Shown: piece by piece, positions 27,397 through 34,787 of the stretch
Position numbering within the stretch: the stretch's first letter is position 1
Layout of the letters: each line of letters begins with the position of its first letter
NCBI RefSeq assembly: GCF_012847295.1
Contig: NZ_JABBDY010000001.1
Span: 434,001 to 498,000 of the forward strand
Direction of reading: 5' to 3'
Origin: Microbacterium sp. MF43
GTDB taxonomy: Bacteria > Actinomycetota > Actinomycetes > Actinomycetales > Microbacteriaceae
Length of the DNA stretch: 64,000 bases
The notes under the pieces: generated by a model
Databases searched by the model: none
Told to the model about the DNA's origin: nothing
What the model saw: the letters and a program-made list of their open reading frames with translations, nothing else
Program-made: the position numbers and the translations under genes

Positions 27397-28179
27397 CTAC
27401 GGGGCGCCGACGCGCTCGCGGATGATGCGTGCTGTCGCTGCCGGGTCGGGCCGGTGCATGACGGACTCCGGCACGATGACGAGCTCTGAGCGCGGCATCT
27501 CCCGCGAAAGGCGATCAGCCGCGGTCACCAGGATCGGGAACGTCTGCTCGCCCCGGAGAATGGTCACAGGATTCGGGACGGAGAGCATCTCGGGCGTGGG
27601 CGTGGAAACCTGCCGAGCGAGCCGAGCGTCGTAGACGGTGGACTGCGCCAGGGGGAGCAGAGCAGCGAACTGATCGCTCTGGCGGATGGACTCGACCATT
27701 TCTGCAGGCAGCTCCACCCCCTCGAGCTGGAACGTCGTGACGGCCTCGGCGAGGGCCCCACTGTCGACCAGCTCTTGCAGTCGCTCGGGGAGTCGCCTGT
27801 CGGGTTCGCCGACCCCGAATCGGAACGGCGGCTCGGAGAGGAACAGCGCCCGGATCGGCACCCCCTTCGACGCGGCGTAGAGAGCCAGCACCGCCCCGGA
27901 GGAGTGCCCCAGCACGACCGCATCGCCCCCGACCGCCTCGATCACGGCTGCGACGTCGGCCACCTCGTCGTCGGGTGTGGAGCCGCGCCGGTCACCGCTC
28001 GATCCGCGGCCGCGTCGATCGACGGTGACGGCGCGGAAGCCGGCATCCGCCAACGCCTCCGCGAGTCCGCGACCGTCGGAGGCGACGGAGAACGCGCCGC
28101 CGAGGATGACCACGGCCGGACCATCGCCGAACTGGTCGAAGGCGATGGCGGTGCCGTCGGAGGAAGTGGTCGTCTGCAT
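27397..28179 (-). CDS. alpha/beta hydrolase
   Basis: A 260-residue alpha/beta hydrolase. The oxyanion region is VVILGGAFSVAS, the nucleophile elbow GHSSGA puts Ser93 at the tip, and the acid and His lie further on (VMHRPDP near the end holds the probable catalytic His). TVDRRGRGSSGD after strand 4 is typical of esterase/haloalkane-dehalogenase-like members. The substrate is unknown. It is a single gene, followed upstream on the same strand by a membrane protein 45 bases away. Confidence 0.88.
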   Translation of the reverse strand: MQTTTSSDGTAIAFDQFGDGPAVVILGGAFSVASDGRGLAEALADAGFRAVTVDRRGRGSSGDRRGSTPDDEVADVAAVIEAVGGDAVVLGHSSGAVLALYAASKGVPIRALFLSEPPFRFGVGEPDRRLPERLQELVDSGALAEAVTTFQLEGVELPAEMVESIRQSDQFAALLPLAQSTVYDARLARQVSTPTPEMLSVPNPVTILRGEQTFPILVTAADRLSREMPRSELVIVPESVMHRPDPAATARIIRERVGAP

Positions 28180-28224
28180 GCCAGCACGAAACCACGCACC
28201 GCCGACACCGGCAAGGCCCGCGCG

Positions 28225-28614
28225 TCAGCCGACCGGCACGAGGGAGGCGCCCAGCGCCACCACGACCGCGATGGCGAAAGCCAGCGCGGTGATGAGCAGG
28301 GCCTTGCGAAGATCCTTCCTGCGGAACTCGGCGTCCTGCACAGGCTCCTCCGCGCCGAGCGCGCCGAAGTTGTACAGGCCCCGCGAGGCGAACCCCACGC
28401 AGAAGCGGAAGGCCGCCTGCAGAAAGCCCTGTGCCGAGAGGAACACGGGCACTGCGACGAGGAGGCGCCACGGCGCAGGCCAGCCGAGCGCGAATGCGAG
28501 CGCGAGGTAGACGACCGCGAGCGCGAGCCCCAGCCAGCCCGATACCCGACGCCGGCGGATCTCGGCAGGGCCGATGTTGCACACTCCCGGCTGATACACG
28601 GCTCGCGAACTCAT
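28225..28614 (-). CDS. conserved membrane protein with N-terminal CNIGPAEI motif
   Basis: A 129-residue protein beginning with a short soluble motif (YQPGVCNIGPAEIRRRR) seen in a conserved but unnamed family, then two adjacent helices (GWLGLALAVVYLALAFALGW, RLLVAVPVFLSAQGFLQA), a FCVGFASRGLYNFG segment and a final helix. The paired Cys in CNIG and FCVGF suggest a structural or metal role, which is a guess. The ATG at 28614 fits the family start. Confidence 0.68.
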   Translation of the reverse strand: MSSRAVYQPGVCNIGPAEIRRRRVSGWLGLALAVVYLALAFALGWPAPWRLLVAVPVFLSAQGFLQAAFRFCVGFASRGLYNFGALGAEEPVQDAEFRRKDLRKALLITALAFAIAVVVALGASLVPVG

Positions 28615-28695
28615 GGCGTCATTCTCGCGGTCAGAGCCTGATCTCGCCACGAACGATGAACCGCGCACCGAGCAGCCGCTCCCGTCCACGCCGCA

Positions 28696-29745
28696 TCACC
28701 GGTGGCGACGAGCCTCTGCCGCCGCGAGCGCAGCCTCGGCTCCGGCAGTCGGTGCGATCGCGACGAGACCTCGATACAGCGTCACGAGCACCTCGACGTC
28801 GACCTCGCCGGTGCGGGCCCGATCGCAGTGCACCGCCTGGATCGCCGCCTCCAGCTGGAACCTCCCGAGCGGATGCCCGAACGACGAGGCCCGTCGCAGC
28901 AGCGCGGCCCCCTCGGCGATGAGCTCCGCGTCCCACGCGGAAGGATCCTGCTCGTCCAGGGGCGGCCACGGAGTGATCGCGCGAGCGGGAGCCCGTGACT
29001 GCGCATAGGTGAGCAGGGCGGCGAGTCCCCACGCTTCGGGCTCGTCGTCGAGGAGGGTCGCGACGAGGACGGCGAGCCACCGGGCCTCGTCGGCGAGCGA
29101 GACGCGCGGGTCCGGTCCCTGGTCGAGGAAGTCGAGGGCGTACGCGCCGTAGACGGCCTCGAGCACCGAGCCCAGGCGCTCGGGCATGTCGGCCCGTGAG
29201 GGAACCCGGAAGGGAATGCCGGCGTCGCGGATGCGCCGCTTCGCGCGGACCAGCCGCTGCGCCATCGCGGGCCGCTCGACGTCGAATGCGCGAGCGATCT
29301 CGGCGGCGTCGAACCCGAGCACGACCTGCAGCATGAGCGGTGTGCGCACCGTCGGGTCGATCGCGGGGTGGGCGCAGGCGAACAGCAGTTCGAGCCGCCT
29401 GTCGGGGATCGCGTCGCGACGGGCGAGCGCCATGGTGGGATCGTTCGCCCCGTCATCGGCGAGCGTGGCCGCGATCACGTCGTCCAGGGGCGCGCCGGTG
29501 CGATGCGCGGCAGAGCCGAACACATCGCGCATGCGGTTGCGGGCCACGGTGAGGATCCATCCTTCGGGGTTGGCCGGGACTCCGGCATCCGGCCACACGC
29601 GCAGCGCGCGCTCGAACGCGTCGCCCAGCGCGTCCTCCGCGAGCGCGAGGTCGTGCGTGCCCGCCGCGAGGAGCGCCACGAGATGGCCGTACGACGCACG
29701 TGCGGCACGCTCGGCCGCCGCACGCGCGTCGTCGCCGGCGGTCAT
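28696..29745 (-). CDS. ECF sigma factor, ECF42 type
   Basis: A 349-residue sigma factor. Sigma region 2 spans about 15-85 (LALAEDALGDAFERAL, GWILTVARNRMRD) and region 4 about 100-165 (PDRRLELLFACAHPAID, FDAAEIARAFDVERPAMAQRLVRAKRRI). A helical C-terminal extension of roughly 180 residues is typical of ECF42. These factors pair with a DGPF/YCII protein instead of a membrane anti-sigma; that partner lies immediately upstream and overlaps by ATGA. The target regulon and stimulus are not evident. The ATG at 29745 is fixed by that overlap. Confidence 0.9.
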   Translation of the reverse strand: MTAGDDARAAAERAARASYGHLVALLAAGTHDLALAEDALGDAFERALRVWPDAGVPANPEGWILTVARNRMRDVFGSAAHRTGAPLDDVIAATLADDGANDPTMALARRDAIPDRRLELLFACAHPAIDPTVRTPLMLQVVLGFDAAEIARAFDVERPAMAQRLVRAKRRIRDAGIPFRVPSRADMPERLGSVLEAVYGAYALDFLDQGPDPRVSLADEARWLAVLVATLLDDEPEAWGLAALLTYAQSRAPARAITPWPPLDEQDPSAWDAELIAEGAALLRRASSFGHPLGRFQLEAAIQAVHCDRARTGEVDVEVLVTLYRGLVAIAPTAGAEAALAAAEARRHR

Positions 29746-30125
29746 CGGTCCGCGAAGGCCGTCCACGCGCCGTCGTGGAAGCGGGTCGCCGTGGGGCGGA
29801 TCTCGATCGCGCCCCACGCGACCACCGGAGCCTTGCCGGCCCAGGCGATGGCCTCATCGAGGTCGGCGACCTCGATGACGAACGTCCCCCCGAGCTGTTC
29901 CTTCGTGTCGGCGAACGGTCCGTCCTGTACCCGCAGCCTGCCATCCGCTGCGGTCACCGTGGTGGTCGCGCTGGACGGCTGCAGCACCTCGGCGGACCGC
30001 AGCACGCCGGCCGCTTCGAGGGCCTTCGCGTAGTCGTCGAACTCGCGCATCCCTTCGGCCAGGGCTTCCGGGCCGAGGTCGTCGGCGGTCATCTCGGGGT
30101 AGTGCAGCAGGAGGGAGTACCGCAT
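29742..30125 (-). CDS. YCII/DGPF-domain protein, ECF42 partner
   Basis: A 127-residue protein with the YCII-related fold: MRYSLLLHYPE at the N-terminus and the diagnostic DGPFAD motif near residues 69-74, followed by a second strand-helix unit ending in RPTATRFHDG. DGPF proteins are encoded next to ECF42 sigma factors in many actinobacteria and proteobacteria; their biochemical role is unresolved. The coupling to the sigma gene (ATGA) means the two products are made together. Confidence 0.92.
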   Translation of the reverse strand: MRYSLLLHYPEMTADDLGPEALAEGMREFDDYAKALEAAGVLRSAEVLQPSSATTTVTAADGRLRVQDGPFADTKEQLGGTFVIEVADLDEAIAWAGKAPVVAWGAIEIRPTATRFHDGAWTAFADR

Positions 30126-30195
30126 GATGTCGTCCTTTCGTCAGTGGGTGACACTGCGATGACGATCGAGGGTGCGCCCGATCGACAGCCGGGCG

Positions 30196-30750
30196 TCAGC
30201 TCTTCCCGAGTTCGTCGAGCATGCGGCGCTGCTCCTCGGTGAGGCCGTCGTCGAGCTCGCGTCGGCCGATCGCCTCCTGCGGGCTCGGGATGCGCGGGGC
30301 CGAGGCATCCGTCGCTGTCGTCGCCCGACCGCCCGCGGCCTTGTCGTACAGCGCGCCGGTGTGATGCTCGACCCTGTCGTCGATGGCGTCGTAGATCGCC
30401 CAGCCGATCAGCAGGATGACGGGCGGCAGCACGTATCCCCAGAACCAGCCCCCGACGCTCACGCTCGAGAGCGCCACCGTGGCGATCCAGACGAGGAGGG
30501 CCACGGCGAACGCCAGCAGGAACTCGACGAGCTTCTCGCCCGCGCGCGTGCGCTGATGCGCCGACTTCGCGGCCATCGACTGGAACCACCGGTGCACGAG
30601 CGGCTTCACCCAGATCTCGAGCGCCGTCATGACGATGCCCGCCCACAGCGCCGCCCACCCGACGCGGGCGGGGGTGAGGAACCCGATGACGAGCAGCACC
30701 ACCACGTTGAAGACCAGCAGCGAGAGGAACCGCACGACCCACTTCTTCAT
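30196..30750 (-). CDS. membrane protein, unknown function
   Basis: A 184-residue protein with four predicted helices (about 8-26, 29-48, 75-95, 99-120), a basic cytoplasmic loop (WFQSMAAKSAHQRTRAG) and a charged soluble tail ending in EEQRRMLDELGKS. No motif points to a function. It begins at an ATG at 30750, 36 bases downstream (on the minus strand) of the transglutaminase-like gene's stop, so the two may be co-transcribed. Confidence 0.75.
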   Translation of the reverse strand: MKKWVVRFLSLLVFNVVVLLVIGFLTPARVGWAALWAGIVMTALEIWVKPLVHRWFQSMAAKSAHQRTRAGEKLVEFLLAFAVALLVWIATVALSSVSVGGWFWGYVLPPVILLIGWAIYDAIDDRVEHHTGALYDKAAGGRATTATDASAPRIPSPQEAIGRRELDDGLTEEQRRMLDELGKS

Positions 30751-30786
30751 GCACTCACTGTGCCACGGCGGGGCATCGGTCGGGAG

Positions 30787-31584
30787 CTACCGGATCGACA
30801 CCAGGTGATCGATGTCGTCGTGGGGCAGCACGTCGGCCACCGCCGTGACCTCGATCTCCACGAGGTCGGCGCGTCCCGACACGATCGTGAGGAAGGCGGT
30901 ATCGGCGGCGTCCCGGCCGGTCGCGATGCGCACCAGCGTGGAGCGCGGCGCGAGCGTCGTGGCATCCACCACCCTCCACGCCCCCTCGATCCACGCCTCC
31001 GCGACCGCGTGGAAGTCCATCGGCGCGAGTCCCGGGGCGTACACGGCGACCTGACGCGCCGGCACGCCGAGCCCGCGCAGCAGCGCGACGCACAGATGTG
31101 CATAGTCGCGGCACACGCCCTGACGGGCCAGCAGCGTGCGCGTCGCGCCATCGGTCGGCAGCGACGAACCCGCGACGTACGCCAGCCGGGTTCCCACCCA
31201 CGAGGCCACCGACGCCAGCAGTTGCGCGGGGTCGTCGATTCCTGCGAACTCTCCCGCCGCCGTCGGTGCGAGCGCGTCGGACTCGGCGTAGCGGCTCGGT
31301 CGTCCGTAGACGAGGAGGTCGGATTCGGATGCCTCGACCGCCGCGGCCTCTCCTTCGATGGTCACGCGGTACACGACCTCGAGTCGCCCGGTGCCGCTCG
31401 AGATGCGGTGAAGGCGCGTGCCGTGCGCATCGGCGACCTCCCGCCACGGCACCGGCGAGCCGTCGAGGGTGGCGGAGAACTCCTCCGCCGACGGCGCGTA
31501 CTGCGCGCTCGCCGCCACGGCGAAGACGAGATCGGCGGGCTGGGTCACATCGAGGACGATGCGGCTCGAGACATCCCTCTGCAT
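30787..31584 (-). CDS. transglutaminase-like cysteine protease superfamily protein
   Basis: A 265-residue protein with an N-terminal beta domain and a transglutaminase core in the second half. The triad is visible as GVCRDYAHL (Cys), MDFHAVAEAW (His) and WRVVDATTLAP (Asp). Bacterial members of this type are cytoplasmic and act on peptides or unknown amide substrates; none of the usual fused domains is present and there is no signal peptide. The ATG at 31584 starts a regular first strand (SSRIVLDVTQPADLVF). Confidence 0.87.
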   Translation of the reverse strand: MQRDVSSRIVLDVTQPADLVFAVAASAQYAPSAEEFSATLDGSPVPWREVADAHGTRLHRISSGTGRLEVVYRVTIEGEAAAVEASESDLLVYGRPSRYAESDALAPTAAGEFAGIDDPAQLLASVASWVGTRLAYVAGSSLPTDGATRTLLARQGVCRDYAHLCVALLRGLGVPARQVAVYAPGLAPMDFHAVAEAWIEGAWRVVDATTLAPRSTLVRIATGRDAADTAFLTIVSGRADLVEIEVTAVADVLPHDDIDHLVSIR

Positions 31585-31650
31585 GCACTCAGCGTGGCAT
31601 GCCGCGAGCAGGGCAAGGCACCCCTTGACAGCGGGACGGCCGCGGACGGG

Positions 31651-32454
31651 TCAGTACGACGAGCGTTCGGTCGCAGGCCGCGCGGCGCCGAAGTCCGTCG
31701 CGAGGCGCTCCGACCCGCGGGCGAGGAGCGACACGTCGGCGCCGACGAGAATGAAGGCGGCACCGGCGTCGAGATACGCTCGCGCGGCGGCCGGATCGAA
31801 CGCGTTCACACCGACCGGCTTGCCGGCGGCGCGGACGGAGTCGAACGTGCGGCGGACGGCGGCCGAGACATCCGGGTGCGTCTGCTGGCCCAGCAGGCCC
31901 ATCGATGCCGCCAGGTCGCTCGGACCGACGAAGACGCCGTCGATGCCGTCGATGCCGGCGATCTCGGCGGCCGCCTCGACCCCGTCGGCGGTCTCGATCT
32001 GCACGAAGAGGGAGACATGCGCGTCGGCGTTCGCGAGGTAGTCGTCGACCCGGTTCCAGCGCGCCGACCGGGCGAGGGCCGAGCCGACGCCGCGGCGCCC
32101 GTGCGGCGGGTAGCGAACGGCCGCGACGAGCTCCTCCGCTTCGGCGGCCGAGGCGACCATCGGCACGAGGATGTTCTGCGCACCCAGATCGAGCACCTGC
32201 TTGAGCGTCACGACATCGCCGATCGGCACTCGCACGACGGGCGTCGCCGGATACGCGGCTACGGCCTGCAACTGCGCGAGCGCCGACTCGAGACCGTTGG
32301 GGGAGTGCTCCATGTCGATGAGCACCCAGTCCAGGCCCGATCCGGCGCAGATCTCCGCGACCAGGGGTGATCCGGAGCACACCCACATGCCCACGAGGGG
32401 CCGCTCGGCGGCGCCGAGGACGTCGCGGAACGTCGGGTTCAGACGAAGCGGCAT
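31651..32454 (-). CDS. hpaI: HpcH/HpaI aldolase, probable 4-hydroxy-2-oxoheptanedioate aldolase
   Basis: A 267-residue class II pyruvate aldolase. Motifs include LVGMWVCSGSPLVAEI, WVLIDMEHSPNG (metal region), VRVPIGD, QIETADGVEAA (metal-binding Glu) and GVFVGPSDLAASMG (metal-binding Asp). It should cleave 4-hydroxy-2-oxoheptanedioate to pyruvate and succinate semialdehyde, the last step of homoprotocatechuate meta-cleavage. The ATG at 32454 lies inside the end of the HpaH-like gene (16-base overlap). The neighbouring hpaH, hpaD and hpaE genes support the assignment. Confidence 0.9.
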   Translation of the reverse strand: MPLRLNPTFRDVLGAAERPLVGMWVCSGSPLVAEICAGSGLDWVLIDMEHSPNGLESALAQLQAVAAYPATPVVRVPIGDVVTLKQVLDLGAQNILVPMVASAAEAEELVAAVRYPPHGRRGVGSALARSARWNRVDDYLANADAHVSLFVQIETADGVEAAAEIAGIDGIDGVFVGPSDLAASMGLLGQQTHPDVSAAVRRTFDSVRAAGKPVGVNAFDPAAARAYLDAGAAFILVGADVSLLARGSERLATDFGAARPATERSSY

Positions 32455-33224
32455 TCGATCACTCCCATGGGTCCGTAGTCGCACCGTACCGCGTCGCCGC
32501 GCGAGACCCACATGGGTCGCGTGAACGAACCCGCGAGGATGATCTCGCCGGCTTCGAGCCGGGCGCCGTGCTGGTGGAACTTGTTGGCCAGCCACGCCAC
32601 GCCGGTGGCGGGGTGCCCGAGCACGCCGGCCGCGACACCGGTCTCCTCGATCTCGCCGTTGCGGCTCAGCACGCCGGGCACCCAGCGCAGATCGATCTCG
32701 TCCGGGCGCTTGCGCACGTCGCCGAGCACCATCGCCCCGTAGGCGGCGTTGTCGGCGATCGTGTCGACGATCGTTCGTCCCTCGAGTTCGATGTGCGAGT
32801 TGAGGACCTCCAGCGCCGGCACGGCGTAGTCGATCGCATCGAGGGCGTCCGGGAGCGAGGCATCCGGCCCCTCCAGCGGCCTCGCGAGCACGAACGCCAG
32901 CTCGACCTCGATGCGCACGTTCGAGAAGTGGTCCACGGGGATCTCATCGCCCGACCGGTAGACCGTGTCGTCGAACATCACGCCGTAGTCCGGCTCGGTG
33001 ATGCCGGTCGCCTGCTGCATGGCCTTCGACGTCAGCCCGATCTTCCGGCCGACCAGCCGGCGGCCCGCGGCGAGGTTCTGGTCGCGCCAGACGCCCTGGA
33101 TCGCGTACGAATCCTCGACCGTCGCCTCGGGGTACCGCGCCGTGATGCGGGGGATCACGCCGTGCGTGCGGTCCGCCTCGGCGAGCTCACCGGCGATCTG
33201 CGCGATCACGTCGGGTGGCAGCAT
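32439..33224 (-). CDS. hpaH: 2-oxo-hept-4-ene-1,7-dioate hydratase
   Basis: A 261-residue member of the FAH-fold hydratase/decarboxylase family (MhpD/HpaH/XylJ). Family blocks are DSYAIQGVW near 46-54, [17 protein letters not shown] and [21 protein letters not shown], and a C-terminal [13 protein letters not shown]. It adds water to 2-oxo-hept-4-ene-1,7-dioate, giving the HpaI substrate. The ATG at 33224 has GGAGA upstream. Longer readings would extend into tandem repeats (33266-33327) and are rejected. Confidence 0.92.
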   Translation of the reverse strand: MLPPDVIAQIAGELAEADRTHGVIPRITARYPEATVEDSYAIQGVWRDQNLAAGRRLVGRKIGLTSKAMQQATGITEPDYGVMFDDTVYRSGDEIPVDHFSNVRIEVELAFVLARPLEGPDASLPDALDAIDYAVPALEVLNSHIELEGRTIVDTIADNAAYGAMVLGDVRKRPDEIDLRWVPGVLSRNGEIEETGVAAGVLGHPATGVAWLANKFHQHGARLEAGEIILAGSFTRPMWVSRGDAVRCDYGPMGVIECRFV

Positions 33225-33265
33225 CCGTCTCTCCTTCGTTGGGTCCAGCCTCGCGGCGGTTGGTT

Positions 33266-33391
33266 CAGCCTTGCGTGTGCCGAGCCCAGCCTTGCGTGTC
33301 CCGAGCCCAGCCTTGCGTGTCCCGAAGTTCATCGCCTAGAGGACGCGCAGGCGGGCGACTTCGGGACACGACGCGGAAACTTCGGGACACG
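33266..33391. repeat. 21-bp direct repeats plus inverted copies upstream of hpaH
   Basis: Three near-identical 21-bp units (33266-33286, 33287-33307, 33308-33327; unit CAGCCTTGCGTGTCCCGAGC) are followed by two inverted copies of CGTGTCCCGAAGTT (33358-33370 and 33378-33391; direct copy 33316-33329). The set can fold into alternative hairpins between hpaD and hpaH and may act in mRNA processing or termination. Confidence 0.75.
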
Positions 33392-33393
33392 GT

Positions 33394-33479
33394 GGGGTGG
33401 GGCGAGTTGGGGTGGGGGTGGGGTGGGGCGAGTCGGGGTGGGGCGAGTCGGGGTGGGGCGAGTCGGGGTGGGGCGAGTT
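33394..33479 (+). repeat. G-rich 15-bp minisatellite with quadruplex potential
   Basis: Five units of GGGGTGGGGCGAGTC/T lie at 33394-33408, 33420-33434, 33435-33449, 33450-33464 and 33465-33479. Runs of four G are separated by one to six bases, enough for several G-quadruplexes on the plus strand, which is the template strand for the flanking minus-strand hpa genes. Confidence 0.85.
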
Positions 33480-33497
33480 GGGGTGGGGTGGGCGGGG

Positions 33498-34658
33498 TCA
33501 GAGCTGGTGGCCGAGCTTGTACTCGCCCTGCTTGTACTCGGGCATGGAGTCCTCGCCGGGGCGCGTGTACGAGAAGCCGTCGGCGCCGATCGTGACGGCC
33601 ATCTCGGACGAGTCGGTGCGTGCGACGACGGGCTGCGGGTTGCCGTCGAGGTCGAGGACGAGGGATGCCTCGGTGTACCAGCTCGGAACAACGGGGTTGC
33701 CCCACCAGTCGCGGCGCTGGTTGTCGTGCACGTCCCATGTGACGACCGGGTTGTCGGGGTCGCCGGTGTAGTAGTCCTGCGTATAGATCTCGACGCGGTG
33801 CCCGTCGGGGTCGCGCAGGTACAGGTAGAACGCGTTGCTCACGCCGTGGCGACCGGGCCCGCGCTCGATCGCGTCGGAGCGGCGCAGCGCCCCGAGCTTG
33901 TCGCAGATCGCGAGGATGTTGTGCTTCTCGTGGGTGGCGAAGGCGACGTGGTGCATGCGCGGGCCGTCGCCGCCGGTCATGGCGGTGTCGTGCACGGTGG
34001 GCTTCCGGCGCATCCAGGCGGCGTAGACGGTGCCCTCCTCGTCCTGGATGTCCTCGGTCACGCGGAAGCCGAGCGACTGCATGAAGTTCACCGCACGCGG
34101 CACGTCCGGGGTGACCTGGTTGAAGTGGTCCAGGCGCACGAGCTCGCCGGGGGTGTGCAGGTCGTAGCGCCACGACAGCCGCTCGACGTGCTCCGTGGCG
34201 TAGAAGAACTCGTACGGGAACCCGAGCGGGTCGATCACGCGCACCGCGTCGCCGATGCCCTTCACGAACCCGTCACGGCTGCGGCGCACCTCGCAGCCGA
34301 GCTCCTCGTAGAACGCCACCGCCTTGTCGAGGTCTTCCGGCGTGCGCACCCGGTACGAGAACGCCGCGACCGCTGCGACGTCGCCCTGACGCAGGACGAG
34401 GTTGTGGTGGATGAACTCCTCGGTCGAGCGGAGGTAGATCGCGGTGTCGTCCTCCTCGGTGACATACAGCCCGAGCACGTCGACGTAGAACGTTCGCGAG
34501 GCGGCCAGATCGGTCACCACGAGCTCCATGTACGCGCACCGCAGGATGTCGGGCGCGGGACTCGTCGGCGTCGGGACCGGGTTGTCGGATCGGATGGGTG
34601 CCTCCTGGCTCACGTAGAAGCCCGAGGAGGTGAGGGTCATGTCTTCGCGGTTGGTCAT
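33498..34658 (-). CDS. hpaD: 3,4-dihydroxyphenylacetate 2,3-dioxygenase
   Basis: A 386-residue extradiol dioxygenase of the vicinal-oxygen-chelate type, with two modules as in the Brevibacterium/Arthrobacter homoprotocatechuate enzymes. The three metal ligands appear as His in LDHFNQV, His in MHHVAFATHE and Glu in HRVEIYTQDY; the acid-base residues around SNAFYLYLRDPDGH are also present. It opens the ring of homoprotocatechuate to 5-carboxymethyl-2-hydroxymuconate semialdehyde. The long C-terminal tail after YYTGDPDNPVV is characteristic of this group. It heads toward hpaH with a repeat-filled gap. Confidence 0.95.
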   Translation of the reverse strand: MTNREDMTLTSSGFYVSQEAPIRSDNPVPTPTSPAPDILRCAYMELVVTDLAASRTFYVDVLGLYVTEEDDTAIYLRSTEEFIHHNLVLRQGDVAAVAAFSYRVRTPEDLDKAVAFYEELGCEVRRSRDGFVKGIGDAVRVIDPLGFPYEFFYATEHVERLSWRYDLHTPGELVRLDHFNQVTPDVPRAVNFMQSLGFRVTEDIQDEEGTVYAAWMRRKPTVHDTAMTGGDGPRMHHVAFATHEKHNILAICDKLGALRRSDAIERGPGRHGVSNAFYLYLRDPDGHRVEIYTQDYYTGDPDNPVVTWDVHDNQRRDWWGNPVVPSWYTEASLVLDLDGNPQPVVARTDSSEMAVTIGADGFSYTRPGEDSMPEYKQGEYKLGHQL

Positions 34659-34690
34659 TTCGCGTCCTTGCGTTCGTTCGCGGGGTGGGG

Positions 34691-34786
34691 GCGTTTCGTC
34701 TCGCGTCGCTCGCTCAACGACCGGGAGGCTCCGGTCCTTGAGCGTCGGTCGTCGAGCGAGGGAGCGCCGCGACCGAGACGAGACGC
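34691..34786. repeat. palindromic interspersed repeat, long form
   Basis: The left arm GCGTTTCGTCTCGCGTCGCT... runs to 34724 and the right arm lies around 34751-34786, ending GACGAGACGC. It separates hpaE from hpaD. Related copies are at 46347, 49666 and 56265. It resembles REP/BIME-like intergenic palindromes and could form a long hairpin that punctuates the hpa transcript. Confidence 0.8.
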
Positions 34787-34787
34787 A

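Noticed and set aside
33266-33327. Possible CRISPR-like array from the 21-bp direct repeats
   Set aside because: The units are adjacent with no spacers, and no cas genes are present.
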